Of a DNA stretch of 64,000 bases, positions 14,770 to 22,862 are shown one piece after another. Where the stretch lies: NCBI GenBank assembly GCA_964640195.1, contig CAZXIC010000003.1, forward strand, positions 35,689 through 99,688. Direction: 5' to 3'. Made by a program: the position numbers and the translations under genes. Numbering within the stretch: the stretch's first letter is position 1; every line of letters starts with the position of its first letter. This stretch comes from CAZXIC01 sp964640195 (GTDB taxonomy: Archaea > Iainarchaeota > Iainarchaeia > Iainarchaeales > GCA-2688035). The notes under the pieces are model-generated. The model searched no databases. It was not told the DNA's origin and was given only the letters and a program-made list of their open reading frames with translations.

Positions 14770-15264
14770 TTAGATTGAGCCCAAACCAAACCGCTTTAAA
14801 ACGTTTTCCTTTGATTCGGCTTCCGGCAGCCAGTCCTTAAGCTTTCGCAAGGTTGCATCAGGGTGGTAGGAAGAGGGCAGCAGCTTTGCAAAAACATCCT
14901 TGTTAACCGGCTTTCTCAATTCCAGCTTGTCGTTGAATGCCACAATCAAGTCAATTTGCTGTATGGTCAAGGCATTTACGTCAAAAACCCCTTTCTCAGC
15001 CCTCAACAAATTCAGCCCAAGCTGCAGTGCTTCAAGCCCGTAGAATATTTTGCTGGAGCGCCCTGCTTCAAAAATAGCCCCTGTTATTTCCTTGCCCCTG
15101 ATGAGAAACAGCGCTTCCTCGATGCCTGTTGGGCCCTCAATCGTCGCAACAACGTAGCCGTTGAATCCGGCTTTCAGCAACGCCATGACCATTTCATACG
15201 GGGCTGTTTCCTCAAAAGACTGCCTCTTCTCCACAACTTTCCCGACAGGAATGTTCACGGTCAA
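14770..15264 (-). CDS. DUF2226-like protein
   Basis: 164 residues. The sequence IPVGKVVEKRQSFEETAPYEMVMALLKAGFNGYVVATIEGPTGIEEALFLIRGKEITGAIFE resembles archaeal DUF2226 proteins, which share a beta-rich domain in which a ligand or small-molecule role has been suggested but not shown. It overlaps the upstream NYN gene by 4 bases, a sign of coupled translation. The family name is recalled from pattern, so treat it as moderately sure. Confidence 0.6.
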   Translation of the reverse strand: MTVNIPVGKVVEKRQSFEETAPYEMVMALLKAGFNGYVVATIEGPTGIEEALFLIRGKEITGAIFEAGRSSKIFYGLEALQLGLNLLRAEKGVFDVNALTIQQIDLIVAFNDKLELRKPVNKDVFAKLLPSSYHPDATLRKLKDWLPEAESKENVLKRFGLGSI

Positions 15265-15779
15265 GCACCCAAAACGATTACGATATCTGCGGTGTTCTTT
15301 AGGGCGGCTGCGCTTGCCTCCTCCGCAAGGACAACGATTGTTTCTTTGCCCCTCTTCTTCGCTTTTATCAGAGCAGGCAGGAAATCGCTGTCCCTGGTGA
15401 CAAACGCGATGGCGTGGATGCCCTTGTTGAATGCCGCTTCCGTTGCGTCAACAGCCATCGCAACATCAATGTCACCTACCGCTATCACCGATTCAAAGCC
15501 CTGGTTTACAACGGCTTCCACCAACTTGTTTGTTGCAAACTGGTTCAAAAAAACCTTCGCTATCCGCAGGTTGCCATGCTTTTCCAAAACCTGCTTGATT
15601 TTACGCATGTCAATGCCCAGCTCCTTCCTCAAAATGTTCGGGCCGTCGACAAAAACCGCAATATTTTTGCGCTTCCTCTTTTTTATTACCTTCCCAATGC
15701 TTTCGCTGACTGTTGCAAGCACTGACGGCCTCCGCCTTGCTCTGCCATCTGGATGCTTTTTCCTCTTGCCTAAAACCAT
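15261..15779 (-). CDS. NYN-domain ribonuclease-like protein (TIGR00288/LabA family)
   Basis: 172 residues with the PIN-related NYN fold: IAVFVDGPNILRKEL (first catalytic Asp, about residue 44), VIAVGDIDVAMAVDATEAA (central acidic pair) and AIAFVTRDSDFLPALIKAKKRGKETIVV (third acidic site in TRDSDF). NYN proteins are metal-dependent RNases. A basic N-terminal segment (KRKKHPDGRARRR) may bind nucleic acid. It is the first of a three-gene minus-strand unit and diverges from aIF5A across a 241-bp gap. Confidence 0.85.
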   Translation of the reverse strand: MVLGKRKKHPDGRARRRPSVLATVSESIGKVIKKRKRKNIAVFVDGPNILRKELGIDMRKIKQVLEKHGNLRIAKVFLNQFATNKLVEAVVNQGFESVIAVGDIDVAMAVDATEAAFNKGIHAIAFVTRDSDFLPALIKAKKRGKETIVVLAEEASAAALKNTADIVIVLGA

Positions 15780-15836
15780 AGGGGGGCACCACAGGGCGCT
15801 TTACATAACTGTTTGTTGGGCGATTGGATTATCCAT

Positions 15837-15970
15837 GAAAAGTTATTTAAAAAGTTGTTTAAGCCCTTTTTTGCAAAAAACGGCGGAAAAGTTTTTTTGC
15901 CCTGGGAGCGAACGTAGGATTTCAAACCCCTTTTTTGTGCAGAACTAGGTTTTTGTGCACAGCCCCCAGG
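15837..15970 (+). other. Intergenic region with second promoter-like motif and nested inverted repeats
   Basis: A promoter-like GAAAAGTTATTTAAAAA (15837-15853) closely matches the aIF5A promoter about 136 bases downstream. Between them CCTGGG (15901) and CCCAGG (15965) pair, enclosing a hairpin TGTGCA/TGCACA (15936-15961). GGAGCGAA occurs at 15905 and again at 15969. A short untranslated RNA or a regulatory region is possible. No recognised RNA family and no open frame. Confidence 0.3.
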
Positions 15971-15972
15971 AG

Positions 15973-15989
15973 CGAAAAGTTATTTAAAT
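15973..15989 (+). promoter_or_regulatory. BRE/TATA promoter of aIF5A
   Basis: CGAAAAG followed by TTATTTAAAT is a textbook archaeal BRE plus TATA box. It ends 31 bases before the aIF5A ATG, so transcription should begin only a few bases upstream of the coding sequence, giving a near-leaderless mRNA. Confidence 0.65.
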
Positions 15990-16020
15990 CCAAATGAGTT
16001 AATTAATTCTGGCGTTTTTT

Positions 16021-16422
16021 ATGGCTGCAGGGGAGAAGAAATTCGCTTCGGTCGGCTCGCTGAAGCCCGGCGCTTATGTCCTGATAGATGAGAGCGTTTG
16101 CCAGGTGAAGAGCGCGGAGAAAAGCAAGCCCGGAAAGCACGGCTCGGCGAAAGCAAGAATCGTTGCATTTGATGTTTTTACCGGGGCGAAGAAAGGGCTG
16201 CTGAAGCCGACCAGCGCGGAAGCGGAAGTGCCGATAATCGTCAGGGGCGCAGCGCAGGTTGTTGCCGTAATGGGCGACGTGGTGCAGATAATGGACCTGC
16301 AGAGCTACGAAACATATGATGTCAAGAAGCCGGCTGAGATAAGCGGCCTTGCCTCCGGCGTTGAAGTTGAATACATCAGGTGGGGCGACAGCGTAAAGAT
16401 AGTGAGGAAAAAGGGGAGCTAA
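16021..16422 (+). CDS. eif5A: Translation factor aIF5A
   Basis: 133 residues, matching the family length. The hypusination loop is SKPGKHGSAKAR, with the modified lysine at about position 39, followed by an OB-fold domain (VVAVMGDVVQIMDLQSYETYDVKKP). aIF5A relieves ribosome stalling at polyproline and other difficult sequences, and is modified by deoxyhypusine synthase, which is not in this window. It has its own promoter and converges with the DUF63 gene. Confidence 0.97.
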   Translation: MAAGEKKFASVGSLKPGAYVLIDESVCQVKSAEKSKPGKHGSAKARIVAFDVFTGAKKGLLKPTSAEAEVPIIVRGAAQVVAVMGDVVQIMDLQSYETYDVKKPAEISGLASGVEVEYIRWGDSVKIVRKKGS

Positions 16423-16438
16423 GGCTCTTTTTCTTCGT

Positions 16439-17272
16439 TCACAGGCAGGTTCCGATGCCAAGCGTCAGCAAATCCCTCAGCCCGGTTGCAAACCCGAGGA
16501 TTGCCACAACTGTTTTTGCAAACCCAGCCAGGTTCTCCCTCCTTATCTCCCTGTCAATGTAGTAGATTATCACCAAAACCAGGGCGATTTTCATAAACAC
16601 GAAGGACAGGGGGAACAGCTCAAGGAAGAAACCGCTCAATGGATGCTGCTCCCCGCACCTGAAGAACTGCGTGGCAACAAACGTTGCGCTGCCGTCAAGC
16701 GCCTGCGAGGCAACAACCATGATGTTGAAGCCGCCCCGCAGCAGCACCAGGTTCAGTTTCCTGAAGACAAAAACCAATGCGCCGACAACCGCAGCTGCCA
16801 TTGCAATTGCAGCAGAAAAGCCGAGCCATTCCTGGAACAGCAGCACCTCAAACGCAGCTAGAGGCAGGGCAAGGATTAAGCCAACGGCTGCAAAAATTTT
16901 GATGGAATCCCAGCCGAACCTTTTTGAAAGGGAAAGGGAAACAAAAAGGCAGAAAACCGTTACTGCAGCAATCAGCAGGTAGATTCCAGGCGTTACAAAA
17001 TAATAAGCCGGCTCAAGGGGATTCCATGACCTTGGAAGGATGCCAGTGTCCTCAAGCACCCTCAAAGCAGAGCCGAGCAGGATGTACGGCAGCAGGGAAA
17101 GCATGAAGCGCGCGTTGAACCTGATGCCCTTTCTGTCAAGAAGGGGGTAGATTACAAAGAATGCAAGCGCCAGCATTATTGCCCCGTACACAGCGTACTC
17201 AATAGGGCTGTAGATGCCCCTTTCAGCAATCCTCCTTGCGAAGAAATCGTACAAAATCTGCCCAACATCCAT
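16439..17272 (-). CDS. DUF63 family polytopic membrane protein
   Basis: 277 residues with about seven to eight hydrophobic segments. Typical archaeal DUF63 features are the early MLSLLPYILLGSALRVLEDTGIL, the PAYYFVTPGIYLLIAAVTV stretch, and ASQALDGSATFVATQFF...HPLSGFF. The conserved Arg/Glu/Asp residues within membrane segments suggest an enzyme or transporter, but no function has been shown for the family. It diverges from Trm5, with only 41 bases between start codons. Confidence 0.88.
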   Translation of the reverse strand: MDVGQILYDFFARRIAERGIYSPIEYAVYGAIMLALAFFVIYPLLDRKGIRFNARFMLSLLPYILLGSALRVLEDTGILPRSWNPLEPAYYFVTPGIYLLIAAVTVFCLFVSLSLSKRFGWDSIKIFAAVGLILALPLAAFEVLLFQEWLGFSAAIAMAAAVVGALVFVFRKLNLVLLRGGFNIMVVASQALDGSATFVATQFFRCGEQHPLSGFFLELFPLSFVFMKIALVLVIIYYIDREIRRENLAGFAKTVVAILGFATGLRDLLTLGIGTCL

Positions 17273-17313
17273 TGCAGAGAATTTTTAACTACTTAATTCT
17301 TTTATAATATTGC

Positions 17314-18177
17314 ATGCGGACAGAACAGCAGCCCCGGAACCTGAGGGAAGCGCTCAAAGGAAAGCTTTCAAAGCGGGAAATGCAGCACTTGATTTCTTCC
17401 TTTGACAGCGTTGGAGACATTGCCGTAATACAGGTGCCGAAAGAGCTTGAGCGCAAGGCAAAGGTGATTGGCACTGCGCTGCTTTCAGTGAATAAGCATT
17501 TCAAAACAGTTTGTATGGTCACCGCAAAGCACGGCGGGAAATATCGGGTGCAGCCGGTAAAGGTTATTGCAGGAAAGAAAAACAAGGTTGCTACTTACAG
17601 GGAGAGCGGCTGCGTTTTCAGGGTTGATTTGGGAAAGGTTTTTTTCAGCCCACGGCTTGCCACAGAGAGGCTGAGGATTGCGCGCATGATAAAGCCGGGC
17701 GAGGTTATCGCAGTGCTGTTCGCGGGCGTTGGCCCCTTTGCAATAGTTTTTGCAAAGCATTCCGCAGCGCAGAAAATTTTTGCAGTAGAGCTTAATCCGC
17801 ATGCGGTAAAGCAGATGAAAGAGAATATTGTATTGAACAAGGTGCAGGGGAAGATTGAGGCGGTAAAGGGAGATGTGCGGAGGGTTGTGCCTGAGATGCT
17901 TGCGAGAAAATGCGACAGGGTTGCAATGCCGCTTCCTGAAGGCGGGGAAAGCTTTCTGGGCAGTGCGCTGGAAGCGCTGAAGCCAAGCGGCGGGACAGTG
18001 CACTTTTACAGGTTTGTAGAAAAGGCTGAACCGGAAAAGCCGCTTTTGGAGACAAAAGCGGCTGCGGAAAAAGCAGGTATGCGGGCAAAAACCCTTTTCA
18101 AGAAGAGGGTGAGGAGTTTCAGCGCAAGCAAGGAACAGGTTGTGGTTGATTTTTTCGCGAAAAAGAAAGCGCACTGA
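17314..18177 (+). CDS. trm5: tRNA (guanine37-N1)-methyltransferase Trm5-like
   Basis: 287 residues. The conserved entry VDLGKVFFSPRLATERLRIARMIKPGEVIAVLFAGVGPFAIVFAK is the Trm5/Met-10+ signature: the SPRLATER motif followed by the SAM-binding motif I (with the FAGVGPF loop) and VELNPHAVKQMKENIVLNKV for motif II. The usual NxPP-like motif IV is MPLPEGGESFL, as in Trm5. The enzyme makes m1G37, which prevents frameshifting. Length fits the Trm5b/c type without a large D1 domain. Confidence 0.88.
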   Translation: MRTEQQPRNLREALKGKLSKREMQHLISSFDSVGDIAVIQVPKELERKAKVIGTALLSVNKHFKTVCMVTAKHGGKYRVQPVKVIAGKKNKVATYRESGCVFRVDLGKVFFSPRLATERLRIARMIKPGEVIAVLFAGVGPFAIVFAKHSAAQKIFAVELNPHAVKQMKENIVLNKVQGKIEAVKGDVRRVVPEMLARKCDRVAMPLPEGGESFLGSALEALKPSGGTVHFYRFVEKAEPEKPLLETKAAAEKAGMRAKTLFKKRVRSFSASKEQVVVDFFAKKKAH

Positions 18178-18212
18178 TTTTGTTTGGGATTGGCAGCCTG
18201 GCAATTGGCTGT

Positions 18213-18620
18213 TTAGCCAGGGCTTATTGTTACCAGTTTCGTTTGCTTCACGCCCCTCAATGCCTGCAGTTTTGACGCGAGCGCATTGATTTTTCCTGCA
18301 TCAGCCTTCACGATTAACACTTCCAGGCAGTTCTCTTCATCCAGATGCAGGTGCGTGTTGGAGTTTATCAAGTCGTGGAAATGATGCTGCACCTCAATTA
18401 TCTTTTCCGTGACGCCCCTCACGGTGTGGTCATAAAGGATTGTTATTACCCCAAAGCCGGCTTCTTTCTCTTCACTCCATTTGTAGTCCATGATATAGCT
18501 TCTTATTGCATCGCCAATTGCCTTTGACCTGCTGGCATAGGCTTTCTTTGCGATTAGCCTGTCGAATTCTGCCAGCAGCTGGGCTGAGAGGGAAACACTG
18601 AACCTTGTAACTTTATTCAT
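18213..18620 (-). CDS. nikR: Nickel-responsive regulator NikR
   Basis: 135 residues. An N-terminal ribbon-helix-helix (TRFSVSLSAQLLAEFDRLIAKKAYASRSKAIGDAIRSYI) is followed by an ACT-like nickel domain holding the ligand set HHFHDLINSNTHLHLDEENC: the distal His, the HLH pair and the Cys that make the square-planar nickel site. NikR represses nickel uptake when nickel is bound. It diverges from a membrane-protein operon, and a perfect inverted repeat lies between them. Confidence 0.94.
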   Translation of the reverse strand: MNKVTRFSVSLSAQLLAEFDRLIAKKAYASRSKAIGDAIRSYIMDYKWSEEKEAGFGVITILYDHTVRGVTEKIIEVQHHFHDLINSNTHLHLDEENCLEVLIVKADAGKINALASKLQALRGVKQTKLVTISPG

Positions 18621-18671
18621 CTTATGGCCCCCTCAAGAAGTATTATCAAGCAATGCTTAAAGTGTTACGAA

Positions 18672-18692
18672 AATAGTATTTTTATTACTATT
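18672..18692. promoter_or_regulatory. Inverted repeat in the nikR / membrane operon divergent promoter (candidate NikR operator)
   Basis: AATAGTA, 7 bases, TACTATT is a perfect 7-bp dyad located between the nikR start and the divergent operon start. Known NikR sites are dyads of GTATGA-like half-sites with a longer spacer; this one is shorter, so identity as the operator is inference from position and symmetry. Confidence 0.5.
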
Positions 18693-18731
18693 GCTTTTTT
18701 TATAATGTAAAAAACAGCACGGGGCGAGAGC

Positions 18732-19070
18732 ATGGCTTGTTTTTTGGCACCAGCCGCAGTCGGGATAATTACAACAATTCTAAGAAAGAGATTCCCGAAG
18801 CAATGGCATGTCAACTGGCTGAACACAATGATTTTTGGCGGGGCAGCAGCATTGGCTGCAGAGCACGTCGCGCACCAGGAAATTGTTCCCTGGCCGCCAT
18901 TTTTGACTGCAATGAGCAATCCGGCAGATGCTGCAGCAATGCTGGGGGAGATGGCTGCAGTGGGAATACCGATGGCGATTGCACTGATTTTAGCCTGGAT
19001 TGCAATAGTTGCCGTATATGAAAAGGCAATAGCGGCAAGAACTGCGCCAATGAGCACGCTTGGGGCGTGA
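18732..19070 (+). CDS. Small integral membrane protein next to nikR (possible metal-uptake component)
   Basis: 112 residues with three hydrophobic stretches (about 3-18, 33-45 and 75-98) and a histidine-containing loop AAEHVAHQEIVPWPPF between them. I recognise similar archaeal hypothetical proteins beginning CFLAPAAVGI but no assigned role. Its start lies 40 bases beyond the dyad upstream of nikR, and two further membrane genes follow on the same strand. A part in nickel or cobalt uptake is a context guess. Confidence 0.7.
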   Translation: MACFLAPAAVGIITTILRKRFPKQWHVNWLNTMIFGGAAALAAEHVAHQEIVPWPPFLTAMSNPADAAAMLGEMAAVGIPMAIALILAWIAIVAVYEKAIAARTAPMSTLGA

Positions 19071-19089
19071 ATGGAGGGCAAGCGAGGCA

Positions 19090-19416
19090 ATGGGAATGTG
19101 GCTTATTACAACTCTTATTGCGGCGGCTGCAGCGACTTTAGCATTCTTCCTGGTAAAGAACAAAAAGTATAAACTTGAACTCTTGGCATTAATGCTCTGG
19201 GGAACTTTCATAATGATTCTGGTTGACCATACAATCGCCTTCATCAGTGAAGGCGGGGAATTCATTGAGGTTACAACTGACGGGCTTATCCCAAGCGCTG
19301 CAATGCTTGGAATTGCAATGCTCGCGCCAATAGCCGCAATTTGGGCATTTGCAGTTTATGCAAGTTCAGGAAAGGCAATCCACAAGGGACAGATGTCTTC
19401 GGATTTAAGGCAATAA
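19090..19416 (+). CDS. Small three-helix membrane protein
   Basis: 108 residues from the ATG at 19090, 19 bases after the preceding stop. Three hydrophobic helices are visible (MWLITTLIAAAAATLAFFLV, LLALMLWGTFIMILV and MLGIAMLAPIAAIWAFAVYA). The conserved-looking DHTIAF at the end of helix 2 gives an Asp and His near the membrane surface. No family recognised. It is the second gene of the operon facing nikR. Confidence 0.65.
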   Translation: MGMWLITTLIAAAAATLAFFLVKNKKYKLELLALMLWGTFIMILVDHTIAFISEGGEFIEVTTDGLIPSAAMLGIAMLAPIAAIWAFAVYASSGKAIHKGQMSSDLRQ

Positions 19417-19479
19417 TCGGGGTTTACTGCCCATACAATAGCAGATGGTGTTAAAAAAAGTTCCAAGGAAGTTTTTCTC

Positions 19480-19965
19480 ATGCAATTGTACGAAAGTGCT
19501 TTCGGGATAAAGTTTTCAAGGCGAAGCGTGCTGCTTCTGGCTTTTCTCGCGGTTTTCCCGAACCTTCTCGGGATGATTGTGCTGCCAACCCCTTTTGGGT
19601 TCAAGTTCCACCTGTTCCAGATACTGATTTTCCTTGCGGCGCTGCTTTACGGGAAATATGGGGGGGCGACAGCAGGGGCATTCGGCAGCATTTACACTGC
19701 AATCGCATTGAACAACCCCTACATTGTCGTTGGAAACATAATCCTCGGGTTTTTCACCGGGGTTTTCGCAAAAAGGACAAAAATAGTTTTTGCTGTGCTT
19801 GGGGCATACGCAATACAGGTTCCGTGGCTCTACTTCACTGATTTGCTCGCTGGAATGGCCGAGCCGGTTGTGAGGGGCGCAATTGTTGCACTGCTGTTCA
19901 GCAACATTGTCTGGGCAGTTATCGCAGGGCTAACTTATAAAAGAATTCGCAGCCTAATTCAATAG
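19480..19965 (+). CDS. ECF-transporter S-component-like membrane protein
   Basis: 161 residues with five to six hydrophobic segments. FGFKFHLFQILIFLAALLYGKYGGATAGAFGSIYTAI followed by NPYIVVGNIILGFFTGVFAKR is typical of substrate-specific S components of energy-coupling-factor importers. Neither the CbiM/NikM N-terminus (MHIPDG) nor the ATPase subunits are present here, so the substrate remains open; a metal is suggested only by nikR 860 bases away. The preceding 63 bases are non-coding, so it may have its own promoter. Confidence 0.65.
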   Translation: MQLYESAFGIKFSRRSVLLLAFLAVFPNLLGMIVLPTPFGFKFHLFQILIFLAALLYGKYGGATAGAFGSIYTAIALNNPYIVVGNIILGFFTGVFAKRTKIVFAVLGAYAIQVPWLYFTDLLAGMAEPVVRGAIVALLFSNIVWAVIAGLTYKRIRSLIQ

Positions 19966-19993
19966 TTCAACCACTTCCCAGAGAAGATGAAAA

Positions 19994-20665
19994 ATGGCGC
20001 TTAGGCTGGTTTTCCTCGGACCGCCCGGGGCAGGAAAGGGGACAATTGCCCAGAGACTGTCGGACAGATACGGCTTGGTGCAGATTGCAACTGGCGATTT
20101 GCTGAGGGAGGAGGCAAAAAAGCAAACAGTGCAGGGGAGGAAAATAAGGGAGCTGATTGATTCTGGGAAGTATGTAGAGGACGAAATAGCCGCAAAGCTG
20201 GTTGAAGACAGGCTTGCCGAACTTGGCAAGGAAAAGGGGTTTATTCTGGACGGCTTTCCCAGGACAATCAAGCAGGCTGAACTGCTGCAGGAAAGCCTTG
20301 GCAAACTGCATCTGCAGTTGGACGCTGCACTTGACATTGAGGCAAGCGATGAGACAATCATTGAAAGGCTGGGTGCAAGGGTGCAGTGCAGCAAGTGCGG
20401 CAGGATTTACAACCTGAGGAACATTCCGCCAAAAGACAAGGGGAAATGCGACGCGTGCAGTGGCACCCTGGTGCACAGAGAAGATGACAGGCCGAGCGTG
20501 GTAAAGATGCGGCTTGAAACATACAGGCGAAAGACAAAGCCTTTAATTGATTTTTACGAGGAAAGGGGCTTGCTGAAAGTGGTTGATGCGAACGCCGGCC
20601 TGCAGGAAAACATGCAGAATGTTGAAAAAGCTTTAAGCGAATTAAAGAAAGGGAAAAACAATTGA
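19994..20665 (+). CDS. adk: Adenylate kinase (bacterial-type, zinc LID)
   Basis: 223 residues. P-loop GPPGAGKGT (about 9-17), TGDLLREE, the DGFPRTIKQAE motif, and a long LID with a structural zinc site CSKCGRIYN...CDACSGTL. It converts ATP plus AMP to two ADP. This is the long bacterial-style Adk rather than the short archaeal one. It is followed 11 bases later by a PfkB kinase and then SAH hydrolase, an arrangement in which adenosine from SAH could be phosphorylated to AMP and then to ADP. Confidence 0.95.
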   Translation: MALRLVFLGPPGAGKGTIAQRLSDRYGLVQIATGDLLREEAKKQTVQGRKIRELIDSGKYVEDEIAAKLVEDRLAELGKEKGFILDGFPRTIKQAELLQESLGKLHLQLDAALDIEASDETIIERLGARVQCSKCGRIYNLRNIPPKDKGKCDACSGTLVHREDDRPSVVKMRLETYRRKTKPLIDFYEERGLLKVVDANAGLQENMQNVEKALSELKKGKNN

Positions 20666-20685
20666 ATTAAAAATGGGTGTTTTTC

Positions 20686-21588
20686 ATGGTTGACTGCGTT
20701 ATAGTTGGAACGGTTGCATTTGACTCAATCAAAACGCCTTTCGGCTCTGTTGAGAGAACCCTGGGCGGGAGCGCAGTATATGCGGGAATCGCTGCATCAC
20801 TCTTCTCAAAGCCGGGCATTGTAAGCGTTGTGGGAAAGGATTTCCCTGCAGGGCACATCCAGCTGCTGAAAAGCAAGGGCATTGACACAGCCGGAATTGC
20901 AGAGGCGGAAGGGAAAACCTTCAGCTGGAAAGGCGAGTACGGCCTTGACATCAATGCTGCAAAAACACTGCAAACTGATTTGAACGTATTGCAGCACTTT
21001 GAGCCAACGCTTCCGGAAGGGTACAAAAAAGCGGAATTCCTTTTCCTCGGCAACCTTGACCCAGAACTGCAGTTAAAGGTTTTGGGGCAGGCGCGCAAGA
21101 CAAAGCTTGTGATAGCGGACACAATGGACTACTGGATTGAAAGTAAGCGGGAAAAGGTGCTTGAGATTGCAAGGAAAGCAGACATCTGCCTTATGAATGA
21201 TGCGGAAGCCAGGCTGCTGTTCAAGACTCCTAATCTTGTGCAGGCAGCGAAGAAAATCCTGGAACTGGACAGCAATCTCGCGATAATAAAAAAGGGCGAG
21301 CACGGCTCACTGCTCTGCACCAAGCTTGGATGCTTTGTCGCCCCAGCCTATCCCCTGGAAAACGTAATCGACCCCACCGGCTGCGGCGACTCTTTCGCCG
21401 GGGCAATGGTTGGCTTCCTCGCAAGGCAGGGCAAAGTCAATGAGCAGCTGATGAGGAAGGCGATAATCTACGGCAGCGCTGTTGCGTCATTCAACGCAGG
21501 GGGAATGGGCCTTGAGAAAATGAAGGCTGTTTCGCTGGATGATATTAATAAAAGGTTTGGGGAATTCAAGGAAATTGTGAGGTTTTGA
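20686..21588 (+). CDS. PfkB-family carbohydrate/nucleoside kinase (candidate adenosine kinase)
   Basis: About 300 residues in the ribokinase fold: N-terminal GTVAFDSIKTPFG...LGGSAVYAGIAAS and the C-terminal anion-hole motif NVIDPTGCGDSFAGAMVGF, with the catalytic Asp in GCGD. Substrate cannot be read directly, but it stands directly upstream of SAH hydrolase (2 bases apart) and behind adk, which argues for adenosine. The related archaeal group includes nucleoside kinases. The open frame begins at 20677; either ATG could be used. Confidence 0.82.
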   Translation: MVDCVIVGTVAFDSIKTPFGSVERTLGGSAVYAGIAASLFSKPGIVSVVGKDFPAGHIQLLKSKGIDTAGIAEAEGKTFSWKGEYGLDINAAKTLQTDLNVLQHFEPTLPEGYKKAEFLFLGNLDPELQLKVLGQARKTKLVIADTMDYWIESKREKVLEIARKADICLMNDAEARLLFKTPNLVQAAKKILELDSNLAIIKKGEHGSLLCTKLGCFVAPAYPLENVIDPTGCGDSFAGAMVGFLARQGKVNEQLMRKAIIYGSAVASFNAGGMGLEKMKAVSLDDINKRFGEFKEIVRF

Positions 21589-21589
21589 T

Positions 21590-22843
21590 ATGGCGTTTGA
21601 AGTAAAGGACGTGAAGCTGGCAGGGCAGGGGAAGATGAAGATAGATTATGCTGCAGAGCAGATGCCTGCGCTGCTGCGGATAAGGGAACGGTTTGCAAAG
21701 GAAAAGCCCCTGAAGGGCATTACTGTCGGAATGGCGCTGCACGTCACAAAGGAAACAGCAAACCTTGTTAGGACTCTGACAGCAGGCGGTGCGTCTGTCG
21801 CAATCACCGGCTGCAATCCCCTGAGCACGCAGGATGACGTTGCGGCAGCGCTTGCAAAGGAAGGCGTGAACGTCTTTGCCTACAAGGGCGAAACAAGGAA
21901 AGACTATTACAGGTACTTGAACAAGGTGCTGGATTTTAAGCCGAATGTAACTGTTGACGACGGCTGCGACCTCATCAGCGAAATCCATTCAAAGAGGCAA
22001 GAACTGCTGCCCAGCCTTATTGTTGGGACAGAGGAAACGACAACAGGCATTATCCGCCTGAGGGCAATGGAAAAGGACAAGGCGCTGCGCTACCCCATTA
22101 TCGCAGTTAACGACAACAAGACAAAGCACCTGTTTGACAATTTTTTGGGGACTGCGCAGAGCACGCTTGACGGAATACTGCGCTGCACCAACTTGTTATT
22201 TGCGGGCAAGAGGGTTGTTGTCTGCGGCTACGGCGACTGCGGCAGGGGCGTTGCATTGAAAGCAAGGGGCTTGGGGGCAAATGTTATCGTGTGCGAAGTG
22301 GATGCAGTGAAGGCACTGCAAGCATGGGGCGACGGTTACAGTGTAATGCCGATTGCGGAAGCGGCAAAGGTGGGGGATGTTTTCATCACGGTTACCGGCG
22401 ACAAACGCGTTATAAGGATGGAGCATGTAAAGGGGATGAAAAACGGCGTTATACTTGCCAATGCAGGGCACTTTGACGTCGAAATAGATGTTGCTGCTCT
22501 GCACAGGGAAGCAGAGGGCAAGAGAAGAATCAGGTGGCAGCTGGACGAATACGTTCTGCCGAGCGGGAAAAAGGTTTACCTGTGCGCTGAAGGCAGGCTT
22601 GTTAACCTTGCTGCAGCTGAAGGGCACCCAAGCGAGGTAATGGATTTAAGCTTCTGCGGTCAGGCGCTTGCAATTGAATACGGGGTAAAGAACAAAGGGA
22701 AGCTGCTACCAGGAGTGCACTTGCTGCCGCAACAACTTGACCACAAGATTGCGGAGCTGAAGCTCAAGGCAATGGGGATAAGGAAGGACGAGCTGACAGC
22801 GGAGCAGAAAAAGTATCTCAGCTCCTGGAAAGAGGGAACCTAA
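21590..22843 (+). CDS. ahcY: Adenosylhomocysteinase (SAH hydrolase)
   Basis: 417 residues, full length. Splits S-adenosylhomocysteine into adenosine and homocysteine to keep methylation running. Visible are MALHVTKETANLVRTLTAGGA, VDDGCDLI, GTEETTTGIIRLRAMEKD, the NAD site VVVCGYGDCGRGVALKARGLGA, and the C-terminal DLSFCGQALAIEY. The stretch LANAGHFDVEID is also intact. Its start codon lies 2 bases after the PfkB stop. The gene converges with a KaiC-like gene. Confidence 0.97.
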   Translation: MAFEVKDVKLAGQGKMKIDYAAEQMPALLRIRERFAKEKPLKGITVGMALHVTKETANLVRTLTAGGASVAITGCNPLSTQDDVAAALAKEGVNVFAYKGETRKDYYRYLNKVLDFKPNVTVDDGCDLISEIHSKRQELLPSLIVGTEETTTGIIRLRAMEKDKALRYPIIAVNDNKTKHLFDNFLGTAQSTLDGILRCTNLLFAGKRVVVCGYGDCGRGVALKARGLGANVIVCEVDAVKALQAWGDGYSVMPIAEAAKVGDVFITVTGDKRVIRMEHVKGMKNGVILANAGHFDVEIDVAALHREAEGKRRIRWQLDEYVLPSGKKVYLCAEGRLVNLAAAEGHPSEVMDLSFCGQALAIEYGVKNKGKLLPGVHLLPQQLDHKIAELKLKAMGIRKDELTAEQKKYLSSWKEGT

Positions 22844-22862
22844 CTTACTGTGCAGCGGACAA

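Noticed and set aside
14863..15948. 361-codon + strand frame
   Set aside because: Antisense to the DUF2226-like and NYN genes and rich in Phe, Cys and Arg with no domain; the minus-strand genes are coupled and conserved.
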